Source of the DNA: an uncultured Collinsella sp. | GTDB taxonomy: Bacteria; Actinomycetota; Coriobacteriia; Coriobacteriales; Coriobacteriaceae | Assembly: GCA_958349325.1 (NCBI GenBank) | Contig: CATWCP010000024.1 | Location: 1 to 14,156, forward strand | DNA length: 14,156 bases | Reading direction: 5' to 3' | Part shown: positions 1 through 6,440 of the stretch, piece by piece | Position numbering within the stretch: the stretch's first letter is position 1 | How the letters are laid out: each line of letters begins with the position of its first letter | Notes under the pieces: model-generated | What the model was told of the DNA's origin: nothing | The model's database searches: none | The model's input: only the letters and a program-made list of their open reading frames with translations | Made by a program: the position numbers and the translations under genes

Positions 1-16
1 GCGCAACGCGTTGCGC
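1..16. repeat. Perfect 16-bp palindrome
   Basis: The first 16 bases, GCGCAACGCGTTGCGC, are a perfect inverted repeat with no spacer. It could be a dimeric-regulator site, or a chance product of coding sequence: one frame reads Arg-Asn-Ala-Leu-Arg and then a TGA at 17-19, so this may be the 3' end of a gene lying left of the window. The sequence alone cannot decide between these. Confidence 0.4.
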
Positions 17-37
17 TGAGTCCTGAGGCTGTTGCAA

Positions 38-52
38 TGAAAATGAGAATCA
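38..52. promoter_or_regulatory. Fur-box-like operator
   Basis: The 15-mer TGAAAATGAGAATCA matches the classical 7-1-7 Fur consensus (TGATAAT-N-ATTATCA) at 12 of 14 specified positions, including both outer TGA/TCA ends. It lies about 120 bases upstream of the tmk start. tmk has no obvious link to iron, so the site may serve a gene outside the left edge of the window. The match is a direct observation; binding by Fur, Zur or PerR is inference. Confidence 0.45.
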
Positions 53-91
53 AGGTATTTCACCGCAACTTTGGAAAGGCACCATTAGCCA

Positions 92-121
92 TTGGGGGCG
101 CGCCGAGCACTGGGGTATCAT
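92..121 (+). promoter_or_regulatory. Weak candidate promoter of the tmk operon
   Basis: TTGGGG (92-97) and TATCAT (116-121) are separated by 18 bases, giving a poor -35 and a plausible -10. The -10 sits in GGGGTATCATGGC (112-124), a block that recurs with two changes upstream of comF (3719-3731). The recurrence is the main support. Confidence 0.25.
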
Positions 122-173
122 GGCTTGGTTGATATATCTGCATTTACGCGCCTTGTAGGAAGGGGCTGCGCCC

Positions 174-857
174 ATGGCTTTTGAGCCCGCTCAACATAGC
201 TTTATCACGCTCGAGGGCGTTGATGGTGCCGGCAAGTCCACGCAGGCGCGCCTGCTTGCCCGTGCGCTCGAGCTCGCTGGCTACCAGGTTGTGAGTCTGC
301 GCGAGCCGGGCGGCACCGCCATCAGCGAAAAGATCCGCGCCCTGCTGCTCGACCCCGCCAATACGGCGATGGGCGACACCTGCGAGTTGCTGCTCTACGA
401 GGCGGCACGCGCTCAGTTGGTGCACGAGGTCATCGCGCCCGCCCTTGCTGCCGGCAAGGTGGTCCTGTGCGATCGCTTCTACGATTCCACGACCTGCTAC
501 CAGGCGTTTGCCGATGGCCTCGATCGTCAGATGGTGCGCGATGCCAATAACCTGGCCGTCGCGGGTACGCACCCGGCGCTCACGCTCGTCTATCACATCA
601 CGCCCGAGCAGGCGGCGCTGCGCATGGCCGATCGCGGTGCGGCCGACCGCATGGAGGCCAAGGGCATGGCCTTCCAAGAGCGCGTCTACCAGGGATTTTG
701 CGCCATTGCCGCCGAGGAACCAAACCGCGTAAAGCTCATCGACGCGACCGCGACCATCGAGGAAGTCTTCGAGAAGACGGTCGAGCAGGTTCGCGCCTAC
801 GGCCTCGACATTCCGCAAGATGCCGTCGCCGCCGCGCTTGCCAAGGAGGCCGAGTAA
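174..857 (+). CDS. tmk: Thymidylate kinase (dTMP kinase)
   Basis: This cytosolic enzyme phosphorylates dTMP to dTDP with ATP, an essential step in dTTP synthesis. The 227-residue length is normal for the family. Visible motifs are the P-loop GVDGAGKST (residues 15-23), the REPGGT segment (43-48), the DRFYDSTTCYQ segment (100-110) that contacts the nucleotides, and a basic LID region (about 150-164) with several Arg. The ATG at 174 is supported by the purine-rich AGGAAGGGG at 157-165. The gene is followed after one base by holB, and the tmk-holB-ricT order matches that around B. subtilis holB, although the small genes found there between tmk and holB are absent here. Identification is firm. 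Confidence 0.97.
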   Translation: MAFEPAQHSFITLEGVDGAGKSTQARLLARALELAGYQVVSLREPGGTAISEKIRALLLDPANTAMGDTCELLLYEAARAQLVHEVIAPALAAGKVVLCDRFYDSTTCYQAFADGLDRQMVRDANNLAVAGTHPALTLVYHITPEQAALRMADRGAADRMEAKGMAFQERVYQGFCAIAAEEPNRVKLIDATATIEEVFEKTVEQVRAYGLDIPQDAVAAALAKEAE

Positions 858-858
858 C

Positions 859-1986
859 ATGGCCCCCGCCCAGGCAAGCCTGCTGGCCAAGCTCGACACC
901 CAAGAGCGCGTGCGCGACTTTTTGACCAATGCCGTCGCCAGCGGTCGTGCATCGCACGCCTACCTGTTTTTGGGCGCGCCCGGCGCGGGCAAGCTCGACG
1001 CCGCGTGGGCGCTCGCCCAAGCCTTCCTGTGCGAGCAGGATGGCTGCGGCTCATGCGATAGCTGCGTGCGCGTCGCCCGCCATACGCACCCCGACGTGCA
1101 CTATTACACGCCCGAGAGCGCCACGGGCTACCTCATCGCCCAGACGCGCGAGCTACTCGACGACGTACCCCTGGCGCCCATCCGCGCCAAGGCCAAGGTC
1201 TACATCATTGACCGTGCCGAGCAGCTGCGCGCCAACACCGCCAACGCGCTGCTCAAAACGCTCGAGGAGCCGCCCGAGGGCGTTATGTTTATCTTGCTGG
1301 GCACCTCGGCAGACGTGATGTTGCCCACCATCGTGAGCCGCTGCCAGTGCGTGCCGTTTCGGCTGGTGTCGCCCACTGTGGCCGCGCAGGCCGTGAGCCG
1401 CGCCACCGGTCAAGATCCCGCGCGCTGCCGCATGGCCGTCGCCGTGGCGGGCAGCCCCACGCGCGGTATCGAGTTCCTTAAGAGCGCCGAGCGCCAGGAC
1501 GCCCGTCGCCAGATGGTCCGTGCCATCGACTCGCTCATCGCCGCCGACGAGGCCGATGTGCTCAGTCGCGCCAAGTCGCTCATCGTCGCCGTCAAGGCGC
1601 CGCTCGCCGAGGTCAAGTCCACACAGGAAAAGGTGCTCGAGCAAAATGCCGACTACCTGTCGCGTGGAGCATTGAAGCAGCTTGAAGACCGCAACAAGCG
1701 CGAACTCAACGCGCGCGAGCGTTCGGGTATCATGGAAGCGCTGGCGAGCGCGCGGACGCTCATGCGCGACGTGCTGCTGACGCTTCAGGATGAGGCGACA
1801 GGCGTTGTGAACGAGGACGCGCGTGACACGATCGGGCGGCTTGCCGCGGCGACGAATGTTGCGGGTGCCACCCAGGCGCTCGAGGCGGTTGCCACCGCTG
1901 AGCGCAACATCGCCAGAAACGTTACTCCCCAGCTGGCCATCGAGGTCATGCTGTTCGATATCAGGAAGGCACTGAAATGCCGTTAG
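859..1986 (+). CDS. holB: DNA polymerase III, delta-prime subunit
   Basis: This is a clamp-loader subunit that helps load the sliding clamp at primer-template junctions. In 375 residues one sees a RuvB-like AAA+ fold: P-loop GAPGAGKL (39-46), the four-Cys zinc module C58, C63, C66, C69, a Walker-B-like IIDRAE (116-121), the delta-prime signature LLKTLEEPP (131-139) and the SRC motif (160-162) of clamp-loader proteins. The P-loop has Leu46 where an ATPase has Ser/Thr, consistent with delta-prime being a non-hydrolysing stator in well-studied clamp loaders. The start at 859 is chosen over an upstream in-frame ATG at 820 because AAGGAGG (843-849) is well spaced and 820 lies inside tmk. The stop overlaps the next gene by 10 bases, indicating coupling. 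Confidence 0.95.
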   Translation: MAPAQASLLAKLDTQERVRDFLTNAVASGRASHAYLFLGAPGAGKLDAAWALAQAFLCEQDGCGSCDSCVRVARHTHPDVHYYTPESATGYLIAQTRELLDDVPLAPIRAKAKVYIIDRAEQLRANTANALLKTLEEPPEGVMFILLGTSADVMLPTIVSRCQCVPFRLVSPTVAAQAVSRATGQDPARCRMAVAVAGSPTRGIEFLKSAERQDARRQMVRAIDSLIAADEADVLSRAKSLIVAVKAPLAEVKSTQEKVLEQNADYLSRGALKQLEDRNKRELNARERSGIMEALASARTLMRDVLLTLQDEATGVVNEDARDTIGRLAAATNVAGATQALEAVATAERNIARNVTPQLAIEVMLFDIRKALKCR

Positions 1987-3677
1987 TCGTACCCGTTAAG
2001 TTTACCTACGCCTCGCGCGACCTGTGGTTCGACCCACAGGATCTGGATATCCTCGAGGCCGATTATGCCATTTGCTCTACCGAGCGCGGAACCGAGATCG
2101 GCTTGGTTACGGCCGATCCCTTCGAGGTGCCGCTCGACGAAATCGGTCAGCCGCTCAAGCCCGTGTTGCGCGTAGCGAGCGACATCGACCTGCAGCTTGC
2201 CGATGACCTGGCTATCCAGGGTGACGAGGCCATGGTCGATTTCCGTCGTCTGGTCAAGGAGCTCGATCTCGAGATGAAGCCGGTCGGCGTCGAGTACCTG
2301 TTTGGCGGCGAGAAGGCCGTGTTCTACTTTGCGGCCGAGGAGCGCGTCGATTTCCGTCAGCTCGTCAAGGACCTGTCCTCGACGCTGCACATTCGCGTCG
2401 ACATGCGCCAGATCGGCGTGCGTGACGAGACCCGCCTGGTGGGCGGCTATGCCCAGTGCGGCCAGGAGCTCTGCTGCACACGCTTTGGCGGACAGTTTGA
2501 GCCGGTTTCGATCCGCATGGCAAAAGAGCAGGATCTGCCGCTCAACTCGTCCAAGATTAGCGGCGTCTGCGGCCGCCTGATGTGCTGCCTGCGCTACGAG
2601 TTCGAGGCGTACAAGGACTTTAAGAGCCGCGCGCCCAAAAAGAAGACGCTTATCGATACGCCGCTTGGCAAGGCGCGCATCCAGGAATATGACACGCCGC
2701 GTGAGCAGCTGGTGTTGCGCCTGGAGAACGGCAAAGTCTTTAAGGTCAACCTGGCCGACATGACCTGCTCTGAGGGCTGCAAAAAGAAGGCCGCCGAGCA
2801 GGGCTGCAACTGCCGCCCCGACTGCGTGACGCGCGATGTGCTCGAGCGTATCGAGTCGCCCGAGATGCGCCTGGCGCTTATGGAGCTCGACCGCGAGAAC
2901 GGCGTCGACGTGGGCGATGGCCTGTCGAGCGCCGACCGTCTGGCGGGGACGACGATGCCCAAGCGCCGCCGTCGCGATGCGGACGCCGATACCCGTGCCG
3001 GTCAGAGCCAGGGCGAGGGTCGCGGCCGCGGTAAGGGTCGCGGCAAGGCCGAGGCACCCGAGGCTGAGGAGGCTGCCAGTGGACGTCGCCGCCGCAAGCG
3101 CTCGGGTTCGGGCGATGCCGGCGAGGCCGTTCCCGCAGGCAAGAATTCCTCCCGCGAGCGCGAGGCTCAGCAGCCTCAGCAGCAAAACCGCGGCGGTGGC
3201 ATGAATCCCACGCGCCGTCGCCGCCGCCATTTGTCGAGCGAGGAGCGCGAGGACGCCTTCCGCACCGCAGCCGCTCGCGAGGCCGGTGCCGCTCCCAAGG
3301 GCGCTTCGGCCTCCGACGCGCCTGCCGACAAGGGTGGCAAGCAGCGCAACGATGACGAGCGCGCCCCGCGTCCGCGTCGTCGCCATTCCTCGGGCACGCA
3401 GCAAAAGCCCTCGGTGCCCTCCGTGGCCGATCAGGTCTCGGATGGCGAGGTTAAGGTCACGCGCCGTCGCCCCGGAGATGGCGGAGGGGCGGCCGCCAAG
3501 GCCGCGCGCGGCACTGCTCGCGACGAACACGAGTTGCGCGAAGATCGTGGTGGCGAGGGTTCGGCCGACCAGGGCCAGAAGCGCCGTCGCCGTCGTCGTT
3601 CCCGCAAGCCGCGTCAAGATGGTGGCGAGGGTTCGACCCAAAACTCGTCCGCACCGCAACCGCCCACCGGCGAATAG
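1977..3677 (+). CDS. ricT: RicT/YaaT-like PSP1-domain protein with long Arg-rich tail
   Basis: The N-terminal part (about residues 1-290) is a PSP1-domain protein of the RicT type, which in B. subtilis forms the Fe-S-containing Y-complex with RicA and RicF and affects RNase Y-dependent RNA maturation and competence/sporulation. The conserved cysteines are visible in CGQELCC (161-167) and CGRLMCC (198-204). A further Cys group follows at 264, 268, 277, 279 and 283. From about residue 320 to 566 the protein is low-complexity, rich in Arg, Gly, Glu, Ser and Gln, with Arg clusters at 330-333, 370-375, 413-417, 465-469, 496-498 and 535-546. Typical RicT proteins are about 275 residues, so half of this protein is an added tail, resembling RNA-binding tails of degradosome scaffolds. 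The start ATG overlaps holB and has AGGAAGG at 1963-1969. RicA and RicF are not in the window. Confidence 0.88.
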   Translation: MPLVVPVKFTYASRDLWFDPQDLDILEADYAICSTERGTEIGLVTADPFEVPLDEIGQPLKPVLRVASDIDLQLADDLAIQGDEAMVDFRRLVKELDLEMKPVGVEYLFGGEKAVFYFAAEERVDFRQLVKDLSSTLHIRVDMRQIGVRDETRLVGGYAQCGQELCCTRFGGQFEPVSIRMAKEQDLPLNSSKISGVCGRLMCCLRYEFEAYKDFKSRAPKKKTLIDTPLGKARIQEYDTPREQLVLRLENGKVFKVNLADMTCSEGCKKKAAEQGCNCRPDCVTRDVLERIESPEMRLALMELDRENGVDVGDGLSSADRLAGTTMPKRRRRDADADTRAGQSQGEGRGRGKGRGKAEAPEAEEAASGRRRRKRSGSGDAGEAVPAGKNSSREREAQQPQQQNRGGGMNPTRRRRRHLSSEEREDAFRTAAAREAGAAPKGASASDAPADKGGKQRNDDERAPRPRRRHSSGTQQKPSVPSVADQVSDGEVKVTRRRPGDGGGAAAKAARGTARDEHELREDRGGEGSADQGQKRRRRRRSRKPRQDGGEGSTQNSSAPQPPTGE

Positions 3678-3718
3678 CGCCCGCAAACGGATTTAACCCG
3701 CCTGGCCCCAAACGCGCC

Positions 3719-3731
3719 GGGGTACCATAGC
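3719..3731 (+). promoter_or_regulatory. Candidate promoter -10 block before comF
   Basis: GGGGTACCATAGC matches the block upstream of tmk (GGGGTATCATGGC, 112-124) at 11 of 13 positions. TACCAT could act as a -10, placing the transcript start near 3735, just before the hairpin at 3744-3773. No good -35 is visible, so the function is inferred from recurrence and position only. Confidence 0.3.
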
Positions 3732-3743
3732 GCTGAATCAACG

Positions 3744-3773
3744 ACCCTCCCTGCGACCGAGCGTAGGGAGGGT
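3744..3773 (+). promoter_or_regulatory. Hairpin that buries the comF ribosome binding site
   Basis: ACCCTCCCTGCG (3744-3755) pairs with CGTAGGGAGGGT (3762-3773) through 12 base pairs including one G-U, with a 6-base ACCGAG loop. The right arm contains AGGGAGGG (3765-3772), which is also the Shine-Dalgarno sequence of the comF GTG start at 3780. No T-run follows, so a plain terminator for the upstream operon is less likely, though not excluded. The pairing is read directly; regulation is inferred. Confidence 0.6.
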
Positions 3774-3779
3774 TGTGTC

Positions 3780-4586
3780 GTGAAGAGACATTTGAACGTG
3801 TTGGGATGCCTGCAAGGTGCCGACATCCTACCGTTTGCGGATGAATTGCTACCGTTTGCCGAGCGGGCGGCGCACGAGGCGCTTGAGGCGTTGTCGCCCA
3901 CGCGATGCGCCGGCTGCGAGCGCTCCGGCGCGCTTATTTGCCAAGACTGCTTGGCGGCGCTTGCGCTCATCGACCCGCGGCATAGCTGCACTCGATGCGG
4001 CGCCCCGTTTGGAGACTTGCTGTGCACCGAGTGCTCGGTCGAGGGTACGTCCTCGGCGATGGCCGAAGCACTCGACCGGTGCCTGGCATGTGCCGTTTAC
4101 ACGCACCCGCTGCCGCGGATCATTAAAGCGTACAAAGACGCGGGCGAGCGACGCCTGGCGCCGTATCTGGCAGAGCTGCTATACGACACCGCCTTACATG
4201 CCCAGGTCGCGGCGCCCGATCGCTATGGCGGTGTGTTGTCCGGCGCCGATGCAGTGGTGTTTGTGCCCGCGACGGCGGCGGCGTTTCGGCGACGCGGCTT
4301 CGATCATATGGAAGCCATCGCGCGCCCATTTTGCGAGCTGTCGGGTGTTCCGCTGCTCGACGCCCTCGTTAAGTACGGGCATGGCGACCAGCGTGAACTC
4401 GGTCGTGAAGAACGCCGTGAACGCGCCCGAGGCATGTACGAGACCGTTGAGGACGTGCGGGGCCGCCGCCTGCTGCTTATCGACGACGTTATCACCACGG
4501 GTGCGACGATGGCAGCGGCTTCGGCGGAACTCAAGCGCGCCGGTGCCACGGCCGTTGATGGCCTCGCTATCGCACGCGTTTGGTAG
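3780..4586 (+). CDS. comF: ComF family phosphoribosyltransferase-like protein
   Basis: This is a ComFC-type protein of the PRTase fold; in competent bacteria ComF proteins take part in DNA uptake, but the exact activity is uncertain. Four CxxC pairs form N-terminal zinc-finger-like knuckles: C43/C46, C54/C57, C70/C73 and C82/C85. The PRPP-binding loop LLLIDDVITTGAT lies at residues 231-243. The 268 residues include about 35 more N-terminal residues than compact members. The start is GTG at 3780, chosen for AGGGAGGG seven bases upstream, a site enclosed in the hairpin 3744-3773. No comFA helicase partner or other competence gene is nearby. Eleven bases separate it from the next gene. Confidence 0.9.
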   Translation: MKRHLNVLGCLQGADILPFADELLPFAERAAHEALEALSPTRCAGCERSGALICQDCLAALALIDPRHSCTRCGAPFGDLLCTECSVEGTSSAMAEALDRCLACAVYTHPLPRIIKAYKDAGERRLAPYLAELLYDTALHAQVAAPDRYGGVLSGADAVVFVPATAAAFRRRGFDHMEAIARPFCELSGVPLLDALVKYGHGDQRELGREERRERARGMYETVEDVRGRRLLLIDDVITTGATMAAASAELKRAGATAVDGLAIARVW

Positions 4587-4597
4587 GGGTGGTTCAG

Positions 4598-5707
4598 ATG
4601 GCAATAAAGATCGGGCAGCGTGGCAAGCCTGCAAGCGAGCAGCTGGCTGCTTCCGTAATTCTGACGGGCGCCTCGGCGCTACGCATGATGCGCGCCGAGC
4701 GCCGACAAATGGGTTACATCAGCTGGAGGGACCTCAGTCCCGATGAAGAGTGCCGTGTGCTGCGCGCGTCGTCGCCCTCGATCGAGGACATCTATCTTCC
4801 CGACTTGGTGCGGATTGGGGCCGCAAGCGGCGAGGTGCAAGAAGATCTTTGCTTGCTGGTGGGATCTGCGGCGCAGCGCCGCCGCATGCCTGGCGTGGGC
4901 TGGTCCGTATGCTCTGGGTTGCCCGCCGGCTCGATTCTAGAGGTGGAACCAGGGGTGTACAGTCTATCTCCCGAGGCCCTTTGTGTTGCCGTCGCGCGCG
5001 AGGTCGGCTGCATCCAGGCATTTGCCCTGGCCCAGGAGCTGTGCTCTAAGATTTCACTGAGTGACCGCGGGAAGTATCTGCCTCCCTACACCTCGCCTGT
5101 CGTGAACAAATTGGCAAAGGACAAAGACCAGCCGCCAGATGTCGGTTACTTTGAGGTCGAGTCCGTGCTGACACCCGATTGCCTGGTAGATTACCTCGCG
5201 GCATGCAAGGGGAGCGCGGCCAAGCAGCTGCGGCGGCTGTGTCCCTATCTGTCGGAAAACCTGCGTTCACCCATGGAGTGCATCATGCTTGCCATGTTTT
5301 CGCTTCCGTTTTCCTATGGCGGATTTGCCTGTGGTCCCTTTAAGACCGACTACAAGATCGAGTTCAACGACCGTGCACAGGCGATCTCGGGGATGCCGCA
5401 TGCGGTTTGCGATGCCTTTCAGGAAGCAGCCCGGTTTGACTTGGAATACAACGGTGAGCTGGGCCATTCCTCTCGGAGGGGACGTATCCATGATGAAAAG
5501 CGCAACACGGGCTTGATTACTATGGGAATCGAGGTCGCGACGGTCAACAACGAAATGCTCTGTGACATGGAAGCGATGGAAGCACTCGCATGGCGCATCC
5601 ACCAGCGTATGGGTAAGCGATATCAGAATCGCGTAGAGGCTCGTCGAAAGAGGCAAGATGCTCTGCTGAATACGCTCCGAGCGTGCTTTGGGCTCAAACC
5701 AGCGTAA
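4598..5707 (+). CDS. AbiEi-like protein with C-terminal DUF559/Vsr-type nuclease motif
   Basis: The function is unknown. The protein has 369 residues from the ATG at 4598, preferred over TTG at 4580 because AGGGG (4585-4589) fits it. The C-terminal part resembles DUF559/Vsr-like PD-(D/E)xK folds: D281, E283 in DLEYNG, H290, then D299, R302 and a Leu-x3-Gly-x2-Val pattern continuing to about residue 320. Before it, a segment starting SPMECIMLAMFSLP (about 224-237) matches my memory of a large coriobacterial family annotated as AbiEi-type antitoxin or DUF559 proteins. The N-terminus (about 15-140) may hold a winged-helix region but I see no clear motif. No toxin partner is adjacent. Base composition is less G/C-biased than the operon upstream, especially near the 3' end, which hints at transfer or relaxed selection. 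It is followed by the inverted-repeat element at 5743. Confidence 0.7.
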   Translation: MAIKIGQRGKPASEQLAASVILTGASALRMMRAERRQMGYISWRDLSPDEECRVLRASSPSIEDIYLPDLVRIGAASGEVQEDLCLLVGSAAQRRRMPGVGWSVCSGLPAGSILEVEPGVYSLSPEALCVAVAREVGCIQAFALAQELCSKISLSDRGKYLPPYTSPVVNKLAKDKDQPPDVGYFEVESVLTPDCLVDYLAACKGSAAKQLRRLCPYLSENLRSPMECIMLAMFSLPFSYGGFACGPFKTDYKIEFNDRAQAISGMPHAVCDAFQEAARFDLEYNGELGHSSRRGRIHDEKRNTGLITMGIEVATVNNEMLCDMEAMEALAWRIHQRMGKRYQNRVEARRKRQDALLNTLRACFGLKPA

Positions 5708-5742
5708 AACTATGGCTTTATAGGGGGTCTGTTTATATGCTC

Positions 5743-5959
5743 TGTGCAAAAAACGGCAAATATGAGTACTGTTACTAGATTAGTGACAGCAAAAACAAAG
5801 AAACTTGGGCCGATAATCTGGATTCAGCGAAGAGATAATAAACGAATGTGGAATATCTTGGCGCCAAGCAGGCTGTGCGGAACTCAAAAAGGGCTCGTGA
5901 GGCGGTAATACGCTGCTACTAAATTGGTAACAGTACTCATATTTGCCGTTTTTTGCACA
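5743..5959. repeat. 217-bp inverted-repeat (MITE-like) element
   Basis: A perfect 33-bp inverted repeat, 5743-5775 against 5927-5959, bounds this element. Similarity continues inward at 10 of 15 positions (5776-5790 against 5912-5926). The core of about 120 bases is AT-richer than the flanks and holds a 12-bp palindrome CTTGGCGCCAAG (5857-5868). Inside each arm a small local hairpin can form: CTGTTACTA/TAGTGACAG (5769-5777/5781-5789), and an imperfect counterpart at about 5913-5933. No transposase and no clear target-site duplication are seen. It may be a non-autonomous mobile element or a large structured intergenic repeat. Confidence 0.75.
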
Positions 5960-5960
5960 C

Positions 5961-6010
5961 GGCACCCTGAGACGGGTGCCCCGGAGCTCCCCGTAGGGGA
6001 GCTCCGGGCT
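5961..6010 (+). terminator. Tandem hairpins, probable terminator
   Basis: The first hairpin is GGCACCC (5961-5967) with GGGTGCC (5974-5980), loop TGAGAC. The second is a perfect 13-bp stem, CCCGGAGCTCCCC (5980-5992) with GGGGAGCTCCGGG (5996-6008) around a GTA loop, followed by CTTCAT, a weak T-tract. It lies between the inverted-repeat element and the promoter at 6081 and so probably separates the transcription units. Confidence 0.7.
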
Positions 6011-6080
6011 TCATAGGGGCACGAATGGTCCGCTCCGACCCGCAAAATCTGTACTCGAGATGCGAATGACGCCCCTAACC

Positions 6081-6109
6081 TTAAACTTTAGCTTGAACTT
6101 AGTTATAAT
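6081..6109 (+). promoter_or_regulatory. Strong sigma-70-type promoter
   Basis: TTAAAC (6081-6086) and a perfect TATAAT (6104-6109) are separated by 17 bases, in an AT-rich patch unusual for this window. The expected start is at about 6115-6117, which coincides with the first paired base of the structured RNA at 6117. This is the best promoter in the window. Confidence 0.8.
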
Positions 6110-6116
6110 GCGCTTC

Positions 6117-6381
6117 GTTCCTACCAGGCTGTGGTTGCGGACGGACGAAATGCCCGTCCTAGTCCAAGACAGACGCGGTCAAAGGGATCCACGTAAGCGA
6201 CCGCGTGCGCGCGGCGCGATCATGGCGCGTCCTAGATGTAAGCCGCACCGTCCGTTCTACTTTCTTTGGGGCAATACCGCCTCGCGGGCGAGCGGGCCAG
6301 TCGTGAAGGTGGCTGCGGCCTCCCGAGCAAACACCCCGGTGCGCAAGTGTGGGGTCAAATACCAGGTCAGCTGGTGGGAAC
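6117..6381 (+). ncRNA. Structured RNA, probable raiA-motif RNA
   Basis: The predicted transcript begins with GTTCCTACCAGGCTG (6117-6131), which pairs with CAGCTGGTGGGAAC (6368-6381) over 14 base pairs with one G-U and one bulge. Nested helices include GGACGG/CCGTCC (6139-6144/6154-6159), ACGCGGTC/GACCGCGT (6173-6180/6199-6206), a 7-bp hairpin with one bulge at 6277-6295, and GCCA/TGGC (6296-6299/6310-6313). Terminal closing stem, strong promoter, lack of a credible gene, and position between comF and hpf (raiA) all fit the raiA-motif RNA that is reported from Firmicutes and Actinobacteria near such genes. I recognise it by context and architecture, not by a covariance search. The 3' end is uncertain and could reach the lipoprotein start at 6441. 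tmRNA, RNase P RNA and SRP RNA signatures were looked for and not seen. Confidence 0.65.
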
Positions 6382-6440
6382 AACCTGATATTCCGCGCAA
6401 CGCACGGATCGTATACGACACAGAAGGCAGGGTAGTGGAC

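Noticed and set aside
1983..3686. 567-codon open frame on the - strand opposite ricT
   Set aside because: It mirrors the whole ricT gene, has a low-complexity Ala/Leu/Arg composition and no recognisable domain. It arises from strong G/C bias at codon positions in the real gene.
4580..4597. TTG start overlapping comF for the nuclease-like gene
   Set aside because: ATG 4598 has a well-spaced AGGGG and is the better start; the TTG has no comparable site.
5780..5965. 61-codon frame on the - strand within the inverted-repeat element
   Set aside because: It runs through a repeat arm and the core, has no convincing ribosome binding site and no recognisable features.
6060..6440. N-terminal extension of the lipoprotein frame
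   Set aside because: It overlaps the promoter (6081-6109) and the structured RNA, would put about 127 residues before a good lipobox signal peptide, and has an atypical composition.
6117..6440. tmRNA, RNase P RNA, SRP RNA or a known metabolite riboswitch
   Set aside because: Signature segments such as the tmRNA tRNA-like end, RNase P GAGGAAAGTCC and the SRP GGTCAGG...GGAAGCAGC core are absent, and no riboswitch core was recognised.
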